Shown here: positions 8,305 through 16,250 of the stretch, one piece after another
Layout of the letters: every line of letters starts with the position of its first letter
How positions within the stretch are numbered: position 1 is the first letter of the stretch
Origin: Acetanaerobacterium elongatum
GTDB taxonomy: Bacteria > Bacillota > Clostridia > Oscillospirales > Ruminococcaceae
Assembly (NCBI RefSeq): GCF_900103835.1
Contig: NZ_FNID01000023.1
Location: 1-47,721 of the forward strand
Direction: 5' to 3'
DNA length: 47,721 nt
The notes under the pieces: generated by a model
What the model was told of the DNA's origin: nothing
The model's input: only the letters and a program-made list of their open reading frames with translations
The model's database searches: none
Position numbers and translations under genes: made by a program

Positions 8305-9873
8305 ATGGCTGACAACAATAACGGGCAGGAACGGGATGAGCTGCACAGAGCGATATGGAGTATTGCAGATGATTTAAGGGGCAGCGTTGACGGCTGGGAT
8401 TTTAAGAGCTATGTCCTCGGGACGATGTTCTACCGTTACATTTCCGAGAACCTGACCAATTACATAAACGACGGTGAACTTAAAGCTGGCAAAACAAACT
8501 TCGATTATGCAGTTCTGTCCGATGATAAAGCGGAAGAAGCCCGCGCAGGCCTTATCGAAGAAAAAGGCTTTTTCATACTGCCTTCAGAGCTGTTCTGCAA
8601 TGTCCGCAACAATGCTCCTAAAGATGAAAACCTGAACGAAACGCTTGAACGGATATTCAATCACATTGAGGATTCAGCAAAGGGCAGCGACGCTGAGAGT
8701 GGCTTTTCGGGCCTGTTTGACGACTATGATGTAAACAGCAACAAGCTGGGTGCTACCGTTGCAAAACGCAACGATAAGCTTGTAAAGCTGTTAAACGGCG
8801 TTGCAGAAATGAAGTTAGGTGATTATAAAGACCATCACATTGATGCCTTTGGTGACGCCTACGAATACCTGATGACGATGTACGCCTCCAATGCAGGGAA
8901 AAGCGGCGGCGAGTTCTTTACCCCTGCTGATGTTTCCGAACTGCTTACGCGGCTCGGAACGGTTGGAAAAACCGAAGTAAACAAGGTTTATGACCCCGCC
9001 TGCGGTTCCGGTTCCCTGCTGCTGAAAGCGGAAAAGGTGCTGGGGCGTGAGGGTGTCCGCCAGGGCTACTTTGGGCAGGAAATTAATATAACAACCTACA
9101 ACCTTTGCCGCATCAATATGTTCCTGCATGACGTGGGTTTTGATCGGTTTGATATTGCCTGCGAAGATACCCTTACACATCCTCAGCATTGGGATGACGA
9201 GCCTTTTGAGCTGATTGTTTCTAATCCGCCGTATTCTATCCATTGGGCGGGCGACGATGACGCGACGCTGATCAATGACCCGAGGTATTCCCCCGCCGGT
9301 GTGCTTGCCCCCAAATCAAAGGCCGACCTTGCCTTTATTATGCACTCGCTTGCCTGGCTAGCGCCCAGCGGCACGGCCGCCATTGTTTGTTTTCCCGGCA
9401 TTATGTACCGCGGCGGCGCGGAGCAGAAAATCCGCAAATACCTTGTGGACAACAACTTCATAGACTGCATCATTCAGCTGCCCGCTAACCTGTTCTTTGG
9501 AACAAGTATTGCAACCTGCATCATGGTGATGAAGCGCGGCAAAGCAGATAACAAGACACTGTTTATCGACGCTTCCAAAGAATGTGTTAAGGTTACGAAC
9601 AACAATAAGCTGACCGCTGAAAATATAAAGAGTGTCGTTGATGCTTATGCGAGCCGTGCGGAGGTTGCGCATTTCGCTCATCTGGCTTCGTATGATGAAA
9701 TAAAGAAGCAGGACTATAACCTTTCTGTGAGCACCTATGTAGAAACAGAGGACACACGCGAAAAGGTCGATATTATCAAGCTGAACGCCGAGATTGAAGA
9801 TATCGTTGCCCGCGAGCAGGTTTTGCGCGATGAGATTAATAAAATCATCGCTGAAATTGAGGTGGGCAAATGA
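8305..9873 (+). CDS. hsdM: Type I restriction-modification system, DNA methyltransferase subunit HsdM
   Basis: This 522-residue product starts at MADNNNGQERDEL. The ATG at 8305 has CGGAGG 8 nt upstream, so it is preferred over longer readings. HsdM transfers a methyl group from S-adenosylmethionine to adenine at the site chosen by HsdS. The N-terminal helical domain is followed by the SAM-binding motif DPACGSGSLL (about residue 230) and the N6-adenine catalytic motif NPPY (about residue 307). The sequence is of the EcoR124I (type IC) kind. Its stop overlaps the hsdS start by ATGA, and hsdR follows in the same way, so the three are one operon. Confidence 0.96.
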   Translation: MADNNNGQERDELHRAIWSIADDLRGSVDGWDFKSYVLGTMFYRYISENLTNYINDGELKAGKTNFDYAVLSDDKAEEARAGLIEEKGFFILPSELFCNVRNNAPKDENLNETLERIFNHIEDSAKGSDAESGFSGLFDDYDVNSNKLGATVAKRNDKLVKLLNGVAEMKLGDYKDHHIDAFGDAYEYLMTMYASNAGKSGGEFFTPADVSELLTRLGTVGKTEVNKVYDPACGSGSLLLKAEKVLGREGVRQGYFGQEINITTYNLCRINMFLHDVGFDRFDIACEDTLTHPQHWDDEPFELIVSNPPYSIHWAGDDDATLINDPRYSPAGVLAPKSKADLAFIMHSLAWLAPSGTAAIVCFPGIMYRGGAEQKIRKYLVDNNFIDCIIQLPANLFFGTSIATCIMVMKRGKADNKTLFIDASKECVKVTNNNKLTAENIKSVVDAYASRAEVAHFAHLASYDEIKKQDYNLSVSTYVETEDTREKVDIIKLNAEIEDIVAREQVLRDEINKIIAEIEVGK

Positions 9874-11063
9874 GCAAGCTGGATGATTTGATTGCGGAAT
9901 TTTGCCCGAATGGGGTAGAGTATAAGCCTCTTGAGCATTGTTGCTGCATTCTTGATAATAAGCGTAAACCGGTAACGAAGTCAGCACGTGAAGCAGGAGA
10001 ATATCCATATTACGGAGCTAATGGAATACAAGACTACGTTTCAGACTATATTTTTGATGGAATCTATATACTTGTCGGCGAAGATGGCAGCGTCGTTACC
10101 CCTAATGGTAATCCCGTTGTTAATTGGGCTGAGGGGAAAATATGGGTAAATAATCATGCGCATATCATCGCAGAAAAAGAAGGTGTTCTTCTCAGATATT
10201 TATTTCACTATATTCAAATAATAAATGTTTCTGCGCTTATTCATGGAAATATACCCAAACTTACTGGAAGTGACTTTAGAGCACTTTCCATACCCGTCCC
10301 CCCTCTGCCTGTGCAGAGTGAAATTGTACGGATACTGGACAATTTCACGGAGCTTACAGCGGAGCTTACAGCGGAGCTTACAGCGGAGCTTACAGCGAGG
10401 GAAAAACAGTATAGTTATTATAGGGATGAATTGCTGACATTTGAAAACGAAACAGAATGGAATACATTGGGAGAAGTTACGCGAATATTTTCTGCTTCTC
10501 GAGTTCATAAGAATGAATGGACTACATCAGGTGTTCCATTTTATAGGTCAAGCGATGTAATTTCAATATTCAATGGTGTAGAAAACTCTCGTGGTAAAGC
10601 TTTCATTTCACATGATTTATATGAAAAATTATCATCGCAATCTGGAAAGATTCAAAAGGATGATATTTTGGTAACTGGTGGAGGGACTATTGGTATCCCT
10701 TATATTGTACCAACAGATGAACCGCTATACGTAAAAGATGCTGATTTAATATGTATTCAGAAGTCCAAAAGACTCAATAGCAAGTTTCTATATCATTATT
10801 TCTTGACCACAAAGTTTAGACAATATTTGAATAATGTCACGCATAATGCAACTATTGCGCATTTTACAATTTCACAGATTGCTAATACAGCTGTTCCAAT
10901 CCCTCCGCTCGAAGAACAAAACCGAATTGTCACAATTCTTGACCGTTTTGACGCTCTTAGCAATGACATTTCCATTGGCCTCCCCGCAGAAATTGAAGCT
11001 CGTCGCAAACAGTACGAATACTACAGAGATAAGTTATTGACATTCAAGGAGTTGAGCACATGA
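9870..11063 (+). CDS. hsdS: Type I restriction-modification specificity subunit HsdS with ELTA spacer repeats
   Basis: This 397-residue subunit chooses the DNA sequence methylated and cut by the complex. It has two target-recognition domains (about residues 10-155 and 195-350), each followed by a conserved helical region (ILDNF...YYRDELLTF and ILDRF...YYRDKLLTF). The first helical region contains four tandem ELTA repeats (about residues 161-176). In the EcoR124I family the number of TAEL repeats sets the length of the non-specific spacer in the recognition sequence. The gene is visibly AT-richer than hsdM and hsdR, as expected when recognition domains are exchanged between strains. Both ends overlap neighbours by ATGA. 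Confidence 0.95.
   Translation: MSKLDDLIAEFCPNGVEYKPLEHCCCILDNKRKPVTKSAREAGEYPYYGANGIQDYVSDYIFDGIYILVGEDGSVVTPNGNPVVNWAEGKIWVNNHAHIIAEKEGVLLRYLFHYIQIINVSALIHGNIPKLTGSDFRALSIPVPPLPVQSEIVRILDNFTELTAELTAELTAELTAREKQYSYYRDELLTFENETEWNTLGEVTRIFSASRVHKNEWTTSGVPFYRSSDVISIFNGVENSRGKAFISHDLYEKLSSQSGKIQKDDILVTGGGTIGIPYIVPTDEPLYVKDADLICIQKSKRLNSKFLYHYFLTTKFRQYLNNVTHNATIAHFTISQIANTAVPIPPLEEQNRIVTILDRFDALSNDISIGLPAEIEARRKQYEYYRDKLLTFKELST
10350..10397 (+). repeat. Four perfect 12-bp tandem repeats in hsdS
   Basis: The unit GAGCTTACAGCG occurs four times without a mismatch and encodes ELTA each time. It is in frame, so gain or loss of a unit lengthens or shortens the inter-domain helix by four residues without breaking the gene. 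Confidence 0.98.
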
Positions 11064-14000
11064 GCCAATACAACATCGTTGCTTCCACTAACGAAAGCAC
11101 AGTTGTAGCTGAATATGAGCCACAGACTACCCGCAGCGACGCCTATCAGAGCGAGGCCGCACTGGAAGCCGCGTTTATTATGCTGCTGACGGAGCAGGGC
11201 TATACCTATCTTCCAATTCACAGTTCGGAGGAGCTTGTTGCCAATTTGCGCCTACAGCTGGAAAAGCTCAACGATTTTAAGTTTACCGATGACGAGTGGC
11301 AGCGCTTTTTCTCACAAAGCCTTGCCAACGCCAACGACGGTATTGTAGAAAAGACCCGGAAAATTCAGGAGGACAGTGTTCAGGTACTCAAGCGGGATGA
11401 CGGCAGTTCCAAAAACATCACGCTGATAGATAAGAAGAACGTTCACAACAATTATCTGCAGGTCATCAATCAGTATGCCGAGAACGGCGGCAACTTTGAT
11501 AACCGCTATGATGTGACGGTGCTTGTGAATGGTCTTCCTCTGGTACATATTGAGTTAAAGCGCCGGGGCGTCAAACTGAAAGAAGCTTTCAATCAGATTG
11601 ACCGCTATCAGCGGGATAGCTTTTGGGCGGGGCATAGCCTGTTTGAGTATGTGCAGATTTTTGTTATCTCCAACGGCACCCATACGAAGTATTATTCCAA
11701 CACAACCCGTGTAAGTGCCATAAAGGAAAAAGAGGGCGGCAAGCGGAAAGCCCAGAAAACCAGCCATAGCTTTGAGTTTACTTCCTTTTGGGCCGACGCA
11801 AAGAATAAAGTGATTCCCGATATCGTTGACTTTACGAAGACCTTCTTTGCCAAGAACACGATCCTGAGTATTCTTGCAAAATACTGTGTTCTTACATCGG
11901 ACGACGAATTGCTTGTTATGCGTCCGTATCAGATTGCGGCAACCGAGCGCATTATCAATCGCATTGAGATTGCCAAAAACTATAAACGCATGGGCTGCAC
12001 CGATGCGGGCGGCTATATCTGGCACACTACCGGCAGCGGCAAAACGCTGACGAGCTTTAAGACGGCGCAGATTGCATCCAAACTGCCTGATATTGATAAG
12101 GTGCTTTTTGTAGTTGACCGCAAGGACCTTGACTATCAGACAATGAAGGAATATGACCGCTTTGAAAAAGGCGCGGCTAACGGCAACAGAAGCACCAAAA
12201 TCCTGCAGCGTCAGTTAGAGAATAAAGATAATAAAGGAAATCCGCACGAATATAAAATCATCGTCACGACCATTCAAAAGCTTGACAGCTTTATCATGAA
12301 GAACCCACAGCACCCGATTTTTAACAGCCATGTAGTTCTTATCTTTGATGAGTGCCACCGAAGCCAGTTTGGTGATATGCACATTAGAATTGCCAAGAAT
12401 TTTAAGAAGTATCACATCTTTGGTTTTACCGGCACACCTATTTTTACGGTTAATGCCGGTAGCGGCGGCAATCCCAATCTGCGGACTACGGCGCAGGCCT
12501 TTGGGGATAAGCTGCACACTTACACCATTGTTGACGCTATCAATGACAAAAACGTGCTGCCCTTCCGAATAGACTTCATCAACACCGTGAAAAGCAAAGA
12601 TGGCAGTAAGGACAAAAAGGTAGAAGCCATTAATACCGATACCGCTTTGCTTGCACCGGAGCGTATTTCCGAAATCGTTACCTATATCCTTGACCACTTC
12701 GACCAGAAGACAAAGCGCAACACCGGCTTTTATTGCTTCAGCAAGCTGACAAATATCGAGGCTGTTGCCAAAAGCCAGGACACGAAGGAAGAAAAAGAGA
12801 AGGTTAGGATGAACGGCTTTAACTCCATCTTTGCCGTTTCTTCCATTGATGCCGCAAAACTCTATTATACAGAGTTCAAGAGGCAGATGGCCGCAAGCCC
12901 GGAAAAGGCATTGAGAATTGCTACCATCTACAGTTACGGGCAAAACGAAGACGACCCTGACGGTTTTCTTGATGACGAGAACAGCGACAGCACCGACGAG
13001 CTAGATGTTACATCCCGAGAATTTCTTGAAAACGCCATTAAGGATTATAACAAGCTGTTTAAAACGGCTTACGATACTTCACCCGATAAATTCCCGAATT
13101 ATTATAAAGATTTATCGCTGCGGATGAAGAACCGTGAAATCGACCTGCTAATCGTTGTAAATATGTTCCTGACGGGCTTTGACGCAACGACGCTCAATAC
13201 TTTGTGGGTAGATAAGAACTTAAAGCAGCACGGGCTTATACAGGCCTTTTCACGCACAAACCGTATTCTTAACTCTGTTAAGAATTTCGGAAATATCGTA
13301 TGCTTCCGTAACCTGCAGGAGGAAACCGATAAGGCCATAGCACTTTTTGGTGACAAAGATGCATCGAGTATCGTATTACTGAAATCGTATAACGATTATT
13401 ACTACGGGTACGATGATGAATATGGCAAGCACCAAAAGGGCTATGAAGAACGGATTGCCGAACTGATACAAAAATACCCGATAGGGCAACAAATTATCGG
13501 TGAGGGCGCGGAGAAGGACTTCATTGCTTCCTTCGGTAATATTCTGCGGTTGCGCAATATTCTTTCAAGTTTTGACGACTTTGGGGGCAAAGAAATCCTT
13601 GCTCCGATTGATTTTCAGGACTATACAGGCATTTATAATGATCTGTATGATAAGTACAGAGTTCATGTAGATAAAGAGAACATTCAGGATGATATTGTAT
13701 TCGAGATGGAGCTGGTACGGCAGATTGAAGTAAATATTGATTATATCCTGATGCTTGTCGCTCAATATCATCAATCCAACTGCAAGGATAAGGCCATTCT
13801 TATTGCCATCGGCAAGGCGATTAAGTCGAGCCTTGAACTGCGTTCCAAGAAGGAACTGATTGAACACTTCATAGAAACAATAAACGCTAAAACAGATGTT
13901 CAAAAGGATTGGCAGAAGTTTGTTATTGAACAAAAGGAAGCCGACCTGACGGCCATTATCACCGAAGAAAACCTGAAACCGGATGAAGCAAGGAAATTTA

Positions 14001-14164
14001 TTGAGAATTCCTTGCGGGACGGAACATTAAAAACGACAGGAACGGATATTGATAAGATTATGCCGCCGGTATCCCGTTTCGGCAGTGGCAGCCGAGCTGC
14101 CAAGAAGCAGGGTATTATAGAGAAGCTGAAGGTATTCTTTGAGAAATATTTTGGGTTGATGTAA
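11060..14164 (+). CDS. hsdR: Type I restriction-modification system, restriction/translocase subunit HsdR
   Basis: This 1034-residue motor subunit cuts unmodified DNA after ATP-driven translocation. The N-terminal nuclease site is visible (RYDVTV about residue 148, then HIELKRRG about 163; D...ExK). Helicase motifs follow: HTTGSGKT (Walker A, about 320), DECHRSQFG (motif II, about 430), FTGTPIF (motif III, about 456) and QAFSRTNRI (motif VI). Length and motifs fit the EcoR124I type. All motifs are intact, so the system is predicted to be active. The gene is followed by a strong terminator about 180 bp downstream. Confidence 0.96.
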   Translation: MSQYNIVASTNESTVVAEYEPQTTRSDAYQSEAALEAAFIMLLTEQGYTYLPIHSSEELVANLRLQLEKLNDFKFTDDEWQRFFSQSLANANDGIVEKTRKIQEDSVQVLKRDDGSSKNITLIDKKNVHNNYLQVINQYAENGGNFDNRYDVTVLVNGLPLVHIELKRRGVKLKEAFNQIDRYQRDSFWAGHSLFEYVQIFVISNGTHTKYYSNTTRVSAIKEKEGGKRKAQKTSHSFEFTSFWADAKNKVIPDIVDFTKTFFAKNTILSILAKYCVLTSDDELLVMRPYQIAATERIINRIEIAKNYKRMGCTDAGGYIWHTTGSGKTLTSFKTAQIASKLPDIDKVLFVVDRKDLDYQTMKEYDRFEKGAANGNRSTKILQRQLENKDNKGNPHEYKIIVTTIQKLDSFIMKNPQHPIFNSHVVLIFDECHRSQFGDMHIRIAKNFKKYHIFGFTGTPIFTVNAGSGGNPNLRTTAQAFGDKLHTYTIVDAINDKNVLPFRIDFINTVKSKDGSKDKKVEAINTDTALLAPERISEIVTYILDHFDQKTKRNTGFYCFSKLTNIEAVAKSQDTKEEKEKVRMNGFNSIFAVSSIDAAKLYYTEFKRQMAASPEKALRIATIYSYGQNEDDPDGFLDDENSDSTDELDVTSREFLENAIKDYNKLFKTAYDTSPDKFPNYYKDLSLRMKNREIDLLIVVNMFLTGFDATTLNTLWVDKNLKQHGLIQAFSRTNRILNSVKNFGNIVCFRNLQEETDKAIALFGDKDASSIVLLKSYNDYYYGYDDEYGKHQKGYEERIAELIQKYPIGQQIIGEGAEKDFIASFGNILRLRNILSSFDDFGGKEILAPIDFQDYTGIYNDLYDKYRVHVDKENIQDDIVFEMELVRQIEVNIDYILMLVAQYHQSNCKDKAILIAIGKAIKSSLELRSKKELIEHFIETINAKTDVQKDWQKFVIEQKEADLTAIITEENLKPDEARKFIENSLRDGTLKTTGTDIDKIMPPVSRFGSGSRAAKKQGIIEKLKVFFEKYFGLM

Positions 14165-14343
14165 TAGTAAACTGATTTACCGTGTATGTTGTCTAAACAC
14201 CCTTTAAACAACAAAGGCTTCGATAATCGCTGAAGTGCTTGATAATACGGCACTTTTGGAATGTCGAAGTCTTTTTCTCAAGATAGACAGGAACGTTTTT
14301 ATCATTCAGCTTGCGTCCATGTACAAATTTAGTGATTTCATAC

Positions 14344-14375
14344 AAAAACGCCTACAATTATGTAGGCGTTTTTGT
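14344..14375 (+). terminator. Rho-independent terminator of the hsd operon
   Basis: AAAAACGCCTACA (14344-14356), loop ATTA, TGTAGGCGTTTTT (14361-14373). A 13-bp stem with a T tract, 180 bp after the hsdR stop. Confidence 0.85.
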
Positions 14376-14398
14376 TTAAAAATAATTAATTGTTTTTC

Positions 14399-14434
14399 AA
14401 AAAAGTCCTTATCATTTCTATGTAAGTGAAATTT
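14399..14434 (+). repeat. Left copy of a 36-bp direct repeat bounding the tyrosine-recombinase unit
   Basis: Begins AAAAAAGTCCTTATC and ends AAGTGAAATTT. It matches 15823-15858 at 33 of 36 positions. An internal dyad (ATTTC, 9 nt, GAAAT) resembles the arm-spacer-arm layout of tyrosine-recombinase core sites. A left attachment site or element end is an inference. Confidence 0.75.
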
Positions 14435-14440
14435 AGCTGA

Positions 14441-14690
14441 GTTCAAATTGCAACATTATTTGCAATTTGAACGTAAGCTGAGGGCAATCCATAGGATTGG
14501 CCTCAAAGTAGAGCGCGGCTGCACACGCACCGACAGGTGCGAGGGCTGCCGCAAGAAGTAAATAGTGTTCCCCGTTCGAGAGCTAAGCTTCGAAATCCGC
14601 TTTATTTACCGCCGATAGGCGGGAAGTAAAGTGGCATTTCGAATAAATGAACCGTCAGTACCGGTAAGCGAGCCGAAAACGGCTTGTCCA
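14441..14690 (+). ncRNA. Candidate structured non-coding RNA upstream of the tyrosine recombinase
   Basis: About 250 nt without a coding pattern contain a series of strong helices. They are: a 12-bp stem (14441-14452 with 14461-14472); CAATCC-ATA-GGATTG flanked by TGAGG/CCTCA (14479-14505, one G-G mismatch); CGCACC-GACA-GGTGCG inside GCGGC/GCCGC (14515-14552); a hairpin of about 25 bp (14589-14643) with a GATA tetraloop, one A-G mismatch and one bulged C; and AGCCG-AAAA-CGGCT (14671-14684). Density and perfection of pairing far exceed chance for this composition. It lies directly before the recombinase and inside the direct-repeat unit. A Rfam motif called xerDC, reported upstream of integrase genes in Clostridiales, could be related; I cannot test that. 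It could be a cis-regulatory leader or a trans-acting RNA. Confidence 0.7.
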
Positions 14691-14758
14691 TGCGCCTCTT
14701 TTCAAGTTTCGTATAGAGCTTGACAGTTATGGGTTACTGTAAAAAGCCCCTATTTTCA

Positions 14759-14784
14759 AGACTGCCAAAGGGGGTAGTCTACCC
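14759..14784 (+). promoter_or_regulatory. Alternative hairpins just before the tyrosine-recombinase ribosome binding site
   Basis: AGACT (14759-14763) can pair with AGTCT (14776-14780), while GGGTA (14772-14776) can pair with TACCC (14780-14784). The two are mutually exclusive and end only about 9 nt before the ribosome binding site GTAGGAGGTG. They may control translation of the recombinase. Confidence 0.4.
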
Positions 14785-14805
14785 ATTGCTGTAGGAGGTG
14801 ATTAC

Positions 14806-15684
14806 ATGGGTAAAAAATCACTGGAAGACCTTGTTCAAAGAGAATTAGTTAAAATGCAGGCGTTTGGACAAAAAAGGCATGACTTTAAGATGGACGGAGA
14901 AAAAAGCCCATATATCCATAGTTATGCAACCTATGAAACGTATTTAAAACAATGCCTGCAATTTGCAAGCTGGTGTAAAGAAAACTACGGCTGCAAAACT
15001 CCTTTGGCTTGTGCTTCTTATATCAAGGAATACTTGCAGGAGTGCCAAGACCAAGGAAACAGTGCTGCTACCTTATCTACAAAAGGAGCTGCCATTGCCA
15101 AGCTGTATGGCGAGGAAAAGAACCGGCTAGGCTTCAATTTCCCTCCTGTAGAGCGTGCGGGAATAACCCGCGACCGAGATGTAAAGCCCGCGCCGAATGC
15201 TATGTATCAAACCGCAAGGGATTTTGTCGCTGCAACGGGGCTGCGAGATAGCAAGGAGCTTGCAAAGCTACAAGTCAAGGATGTTTACAGGGATAACGGA
15301 ACCGGTCGCCTGATGGTACATGTGAACCAAGGCAAGGGTGGACGTCCCAGAGAGGCAACGGTAGTACGAGCTGGTGAAAAGGTTGTACTAGATATGTTAG
15401 CGGGCAAAACAGGCAATGAGCTTGTCTTTAAAGGGTTTTCAAACAACTCATTAACTGAAAATCAGCTGCATGCATTTCGTGCTCAATATGCAAGCGACCG
15501 CTATCGTGAGCTTGAAGCAGATGGGATAAAGATATCCAAGCACTACGGGCCGAACGACATCTATCACTGCAGGAAAGACCAAGCAGGTGAGCATTACCAA
15601 AAGGCAATTATGGAGATCGTTTCAAATGACCTAGGGCATTCAAGAATATCCGTTATCGCACAGAGCTACCTTTGGAAACGGTAA
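14806..15684 (+). CDS. Tyrosine recombinase/integrase
   Basis: This 292-residue product starts after TAGGAGGTG, 6 nt from the ATG. The active-site set of the tyrosine recombinase family is readable: Arg147 (TGLRDSKE), Lys177 (NQGKGGRP), HAFR at 222-225, His278 (DLGHSR) and the nucleophile Tyr288 (IAQSYLW). The N-terminal 110 residues resemble a SAM-like core-binding domain. It cleaves and rejoins DNA via a 3'-phosphotyrosine. It sits inside a unit bounded by 36-bp direct repeats, preceded by the structured segment, with no excisionase or cargo gene. Catalytic completeness suggests it is active or recently was. Its natural substrate is unknown; the direct repeats are obvious candidates. Confidence 0.88.
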   Translation: MGKKSLEDLVQRELVKMQAFGQKRHDFKMDGEKSPYIHSYATYETYLKQCLQFASWCKENYGCKTPLACASYIKEYLQECQDQGNSAATLSTKGAAIAKLYGEEKNRLGFNFPPVERAGITRDRDVKPAPNAMYQTARDFVAATGLRDSKELAKLQVKDVYRDNGTGRLMVHVNQGKGGRPREATVVRAGEKVVLDMLAGKTGNELVFKGFSNNSLTENQLHAFRAQYASDRYRELEADGIKISKHYGPNDIYHCRKDQAGEHYQKAIMEIVSNDLGHSRISVIAQSYLWKR

Positions 15685-15737
15685 GCTTTATAAAAGTGGT
15701 TTATCATCTTTATTGGTGTTGTACTAATACCATGGTT

Positions 15738-15755
15738 ATGATCAGATATGATCAT
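15738..15755. repeat. ATGATCA/TGATCAT inverted repeat downstream of the recombinase
   Basis: Perfect 7-bp arms (15738-15744 and 15749-15755) around GATA. It lies between the recombinase stop and the right direct repeat, where accessory protein-binding sites would be expected. The rest of 15685-16029 shows no supported gene. Confidence 0.4.
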
Positions 15756-15822
15756 TATTCCACAGCATACTCGCATATTTGGCATATTCTTATCTTATTA
15801 GTAACACGATATTCGATTAAAT

Positions 15823-15858
15823 AAAAAAGTACTTATTATTTCTATGCAAGTGAAATTT
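15823..15858 (+). repeat. Right copy of the 36-bp direct repeat
   Basis: Begins AAAAAAGTACTTATT and ends AAGTGAAATTT. It differs from the left copy at three positions (C to A, C to T, T to C) and lies 1424 bp away in the same orientation. The ATTTC-N9-GAAAT dyad is conserved. Confidence 0.75.
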
Positions 15859-16029
15859 CTTTGGCTAGGTCAATGTATAGCATCAAGTTTATCGCACAGA
15901 GAGTCTATCGCCCATTTTAAAGAAAGAAGAATTGACGTGGGCAAGTATATATCTCCAAAAATCAAATATAAATGTACAAAGCGATTTCACTGGCAACAGC
16001 AATATTAGTCTGATGAAAGGAGGCAAGCT

Positions 16030-16206
16030 ATGTTGCATAGTAAACTTAATATTACATTTCATAACCCTAACACTGAAGAAGAGACAGTTAAGGCCCTGGT
16101 TAAAATCATCGCATCTTCCCTTGTTGAACAAGCTGTTAGTCAGAAGATACATAAGACTATTATTTCAGACAAAGTAAAATCGCAGAAGCTTGACGTTATG
16201 AATTAA
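16030..16206 (+). CDS. Small hypothetical protein upstream of the serine recombinase, 58 residues
   Basis: The ATG at 16030 follows AAAGGAGGCAAGCT, a strong ribosome binding site, and the frame runs to TAA at 16204. The product (MLHSKLNITFHNPNTEEETV..., 58 residues) is charged, with a predicted helix covering TVKALVKIIASSLVEQAV. It ends 44 bp before the large serine recombinase and is probably co-transcribed with it. Short ORFs next to large serine recombinases sometimes encode directionality factors, but no specific similarity is claimed. Confidence 0.65.
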   Translation: MLHSKLNITFHNPNTEEETVKALVKIIASSLVEQAVSQKIHKTIISDKVKSQKLDVMN

Positions 16207-16250
16207 CTGGTGTAATATATAGATGTAACAGATTTAGGAGGACGTTAAAA

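Noticed and set aside
8815-9243. Long minus-strand ORFs across hsdM, hsdR, purA, hisS, aspS, mreB and glgP
   Set aside because: These lie inside genes with clear family motifs on the other strand and are codon-bias shadows.
14441-14800. A group I or group II intron in front of the recombinase
   Set aside because: No group I core (P/Q/R/S) and no group II domain V with a catalytic triad could be found, and no interrupted gene flanks the segment.
15844-16008. A 54-codon ORF starting inside the right direct repeat
   Set aside because: It has no ribosome binding site, and its start depends on repeat sequence. The product shows no recognisable pattern.
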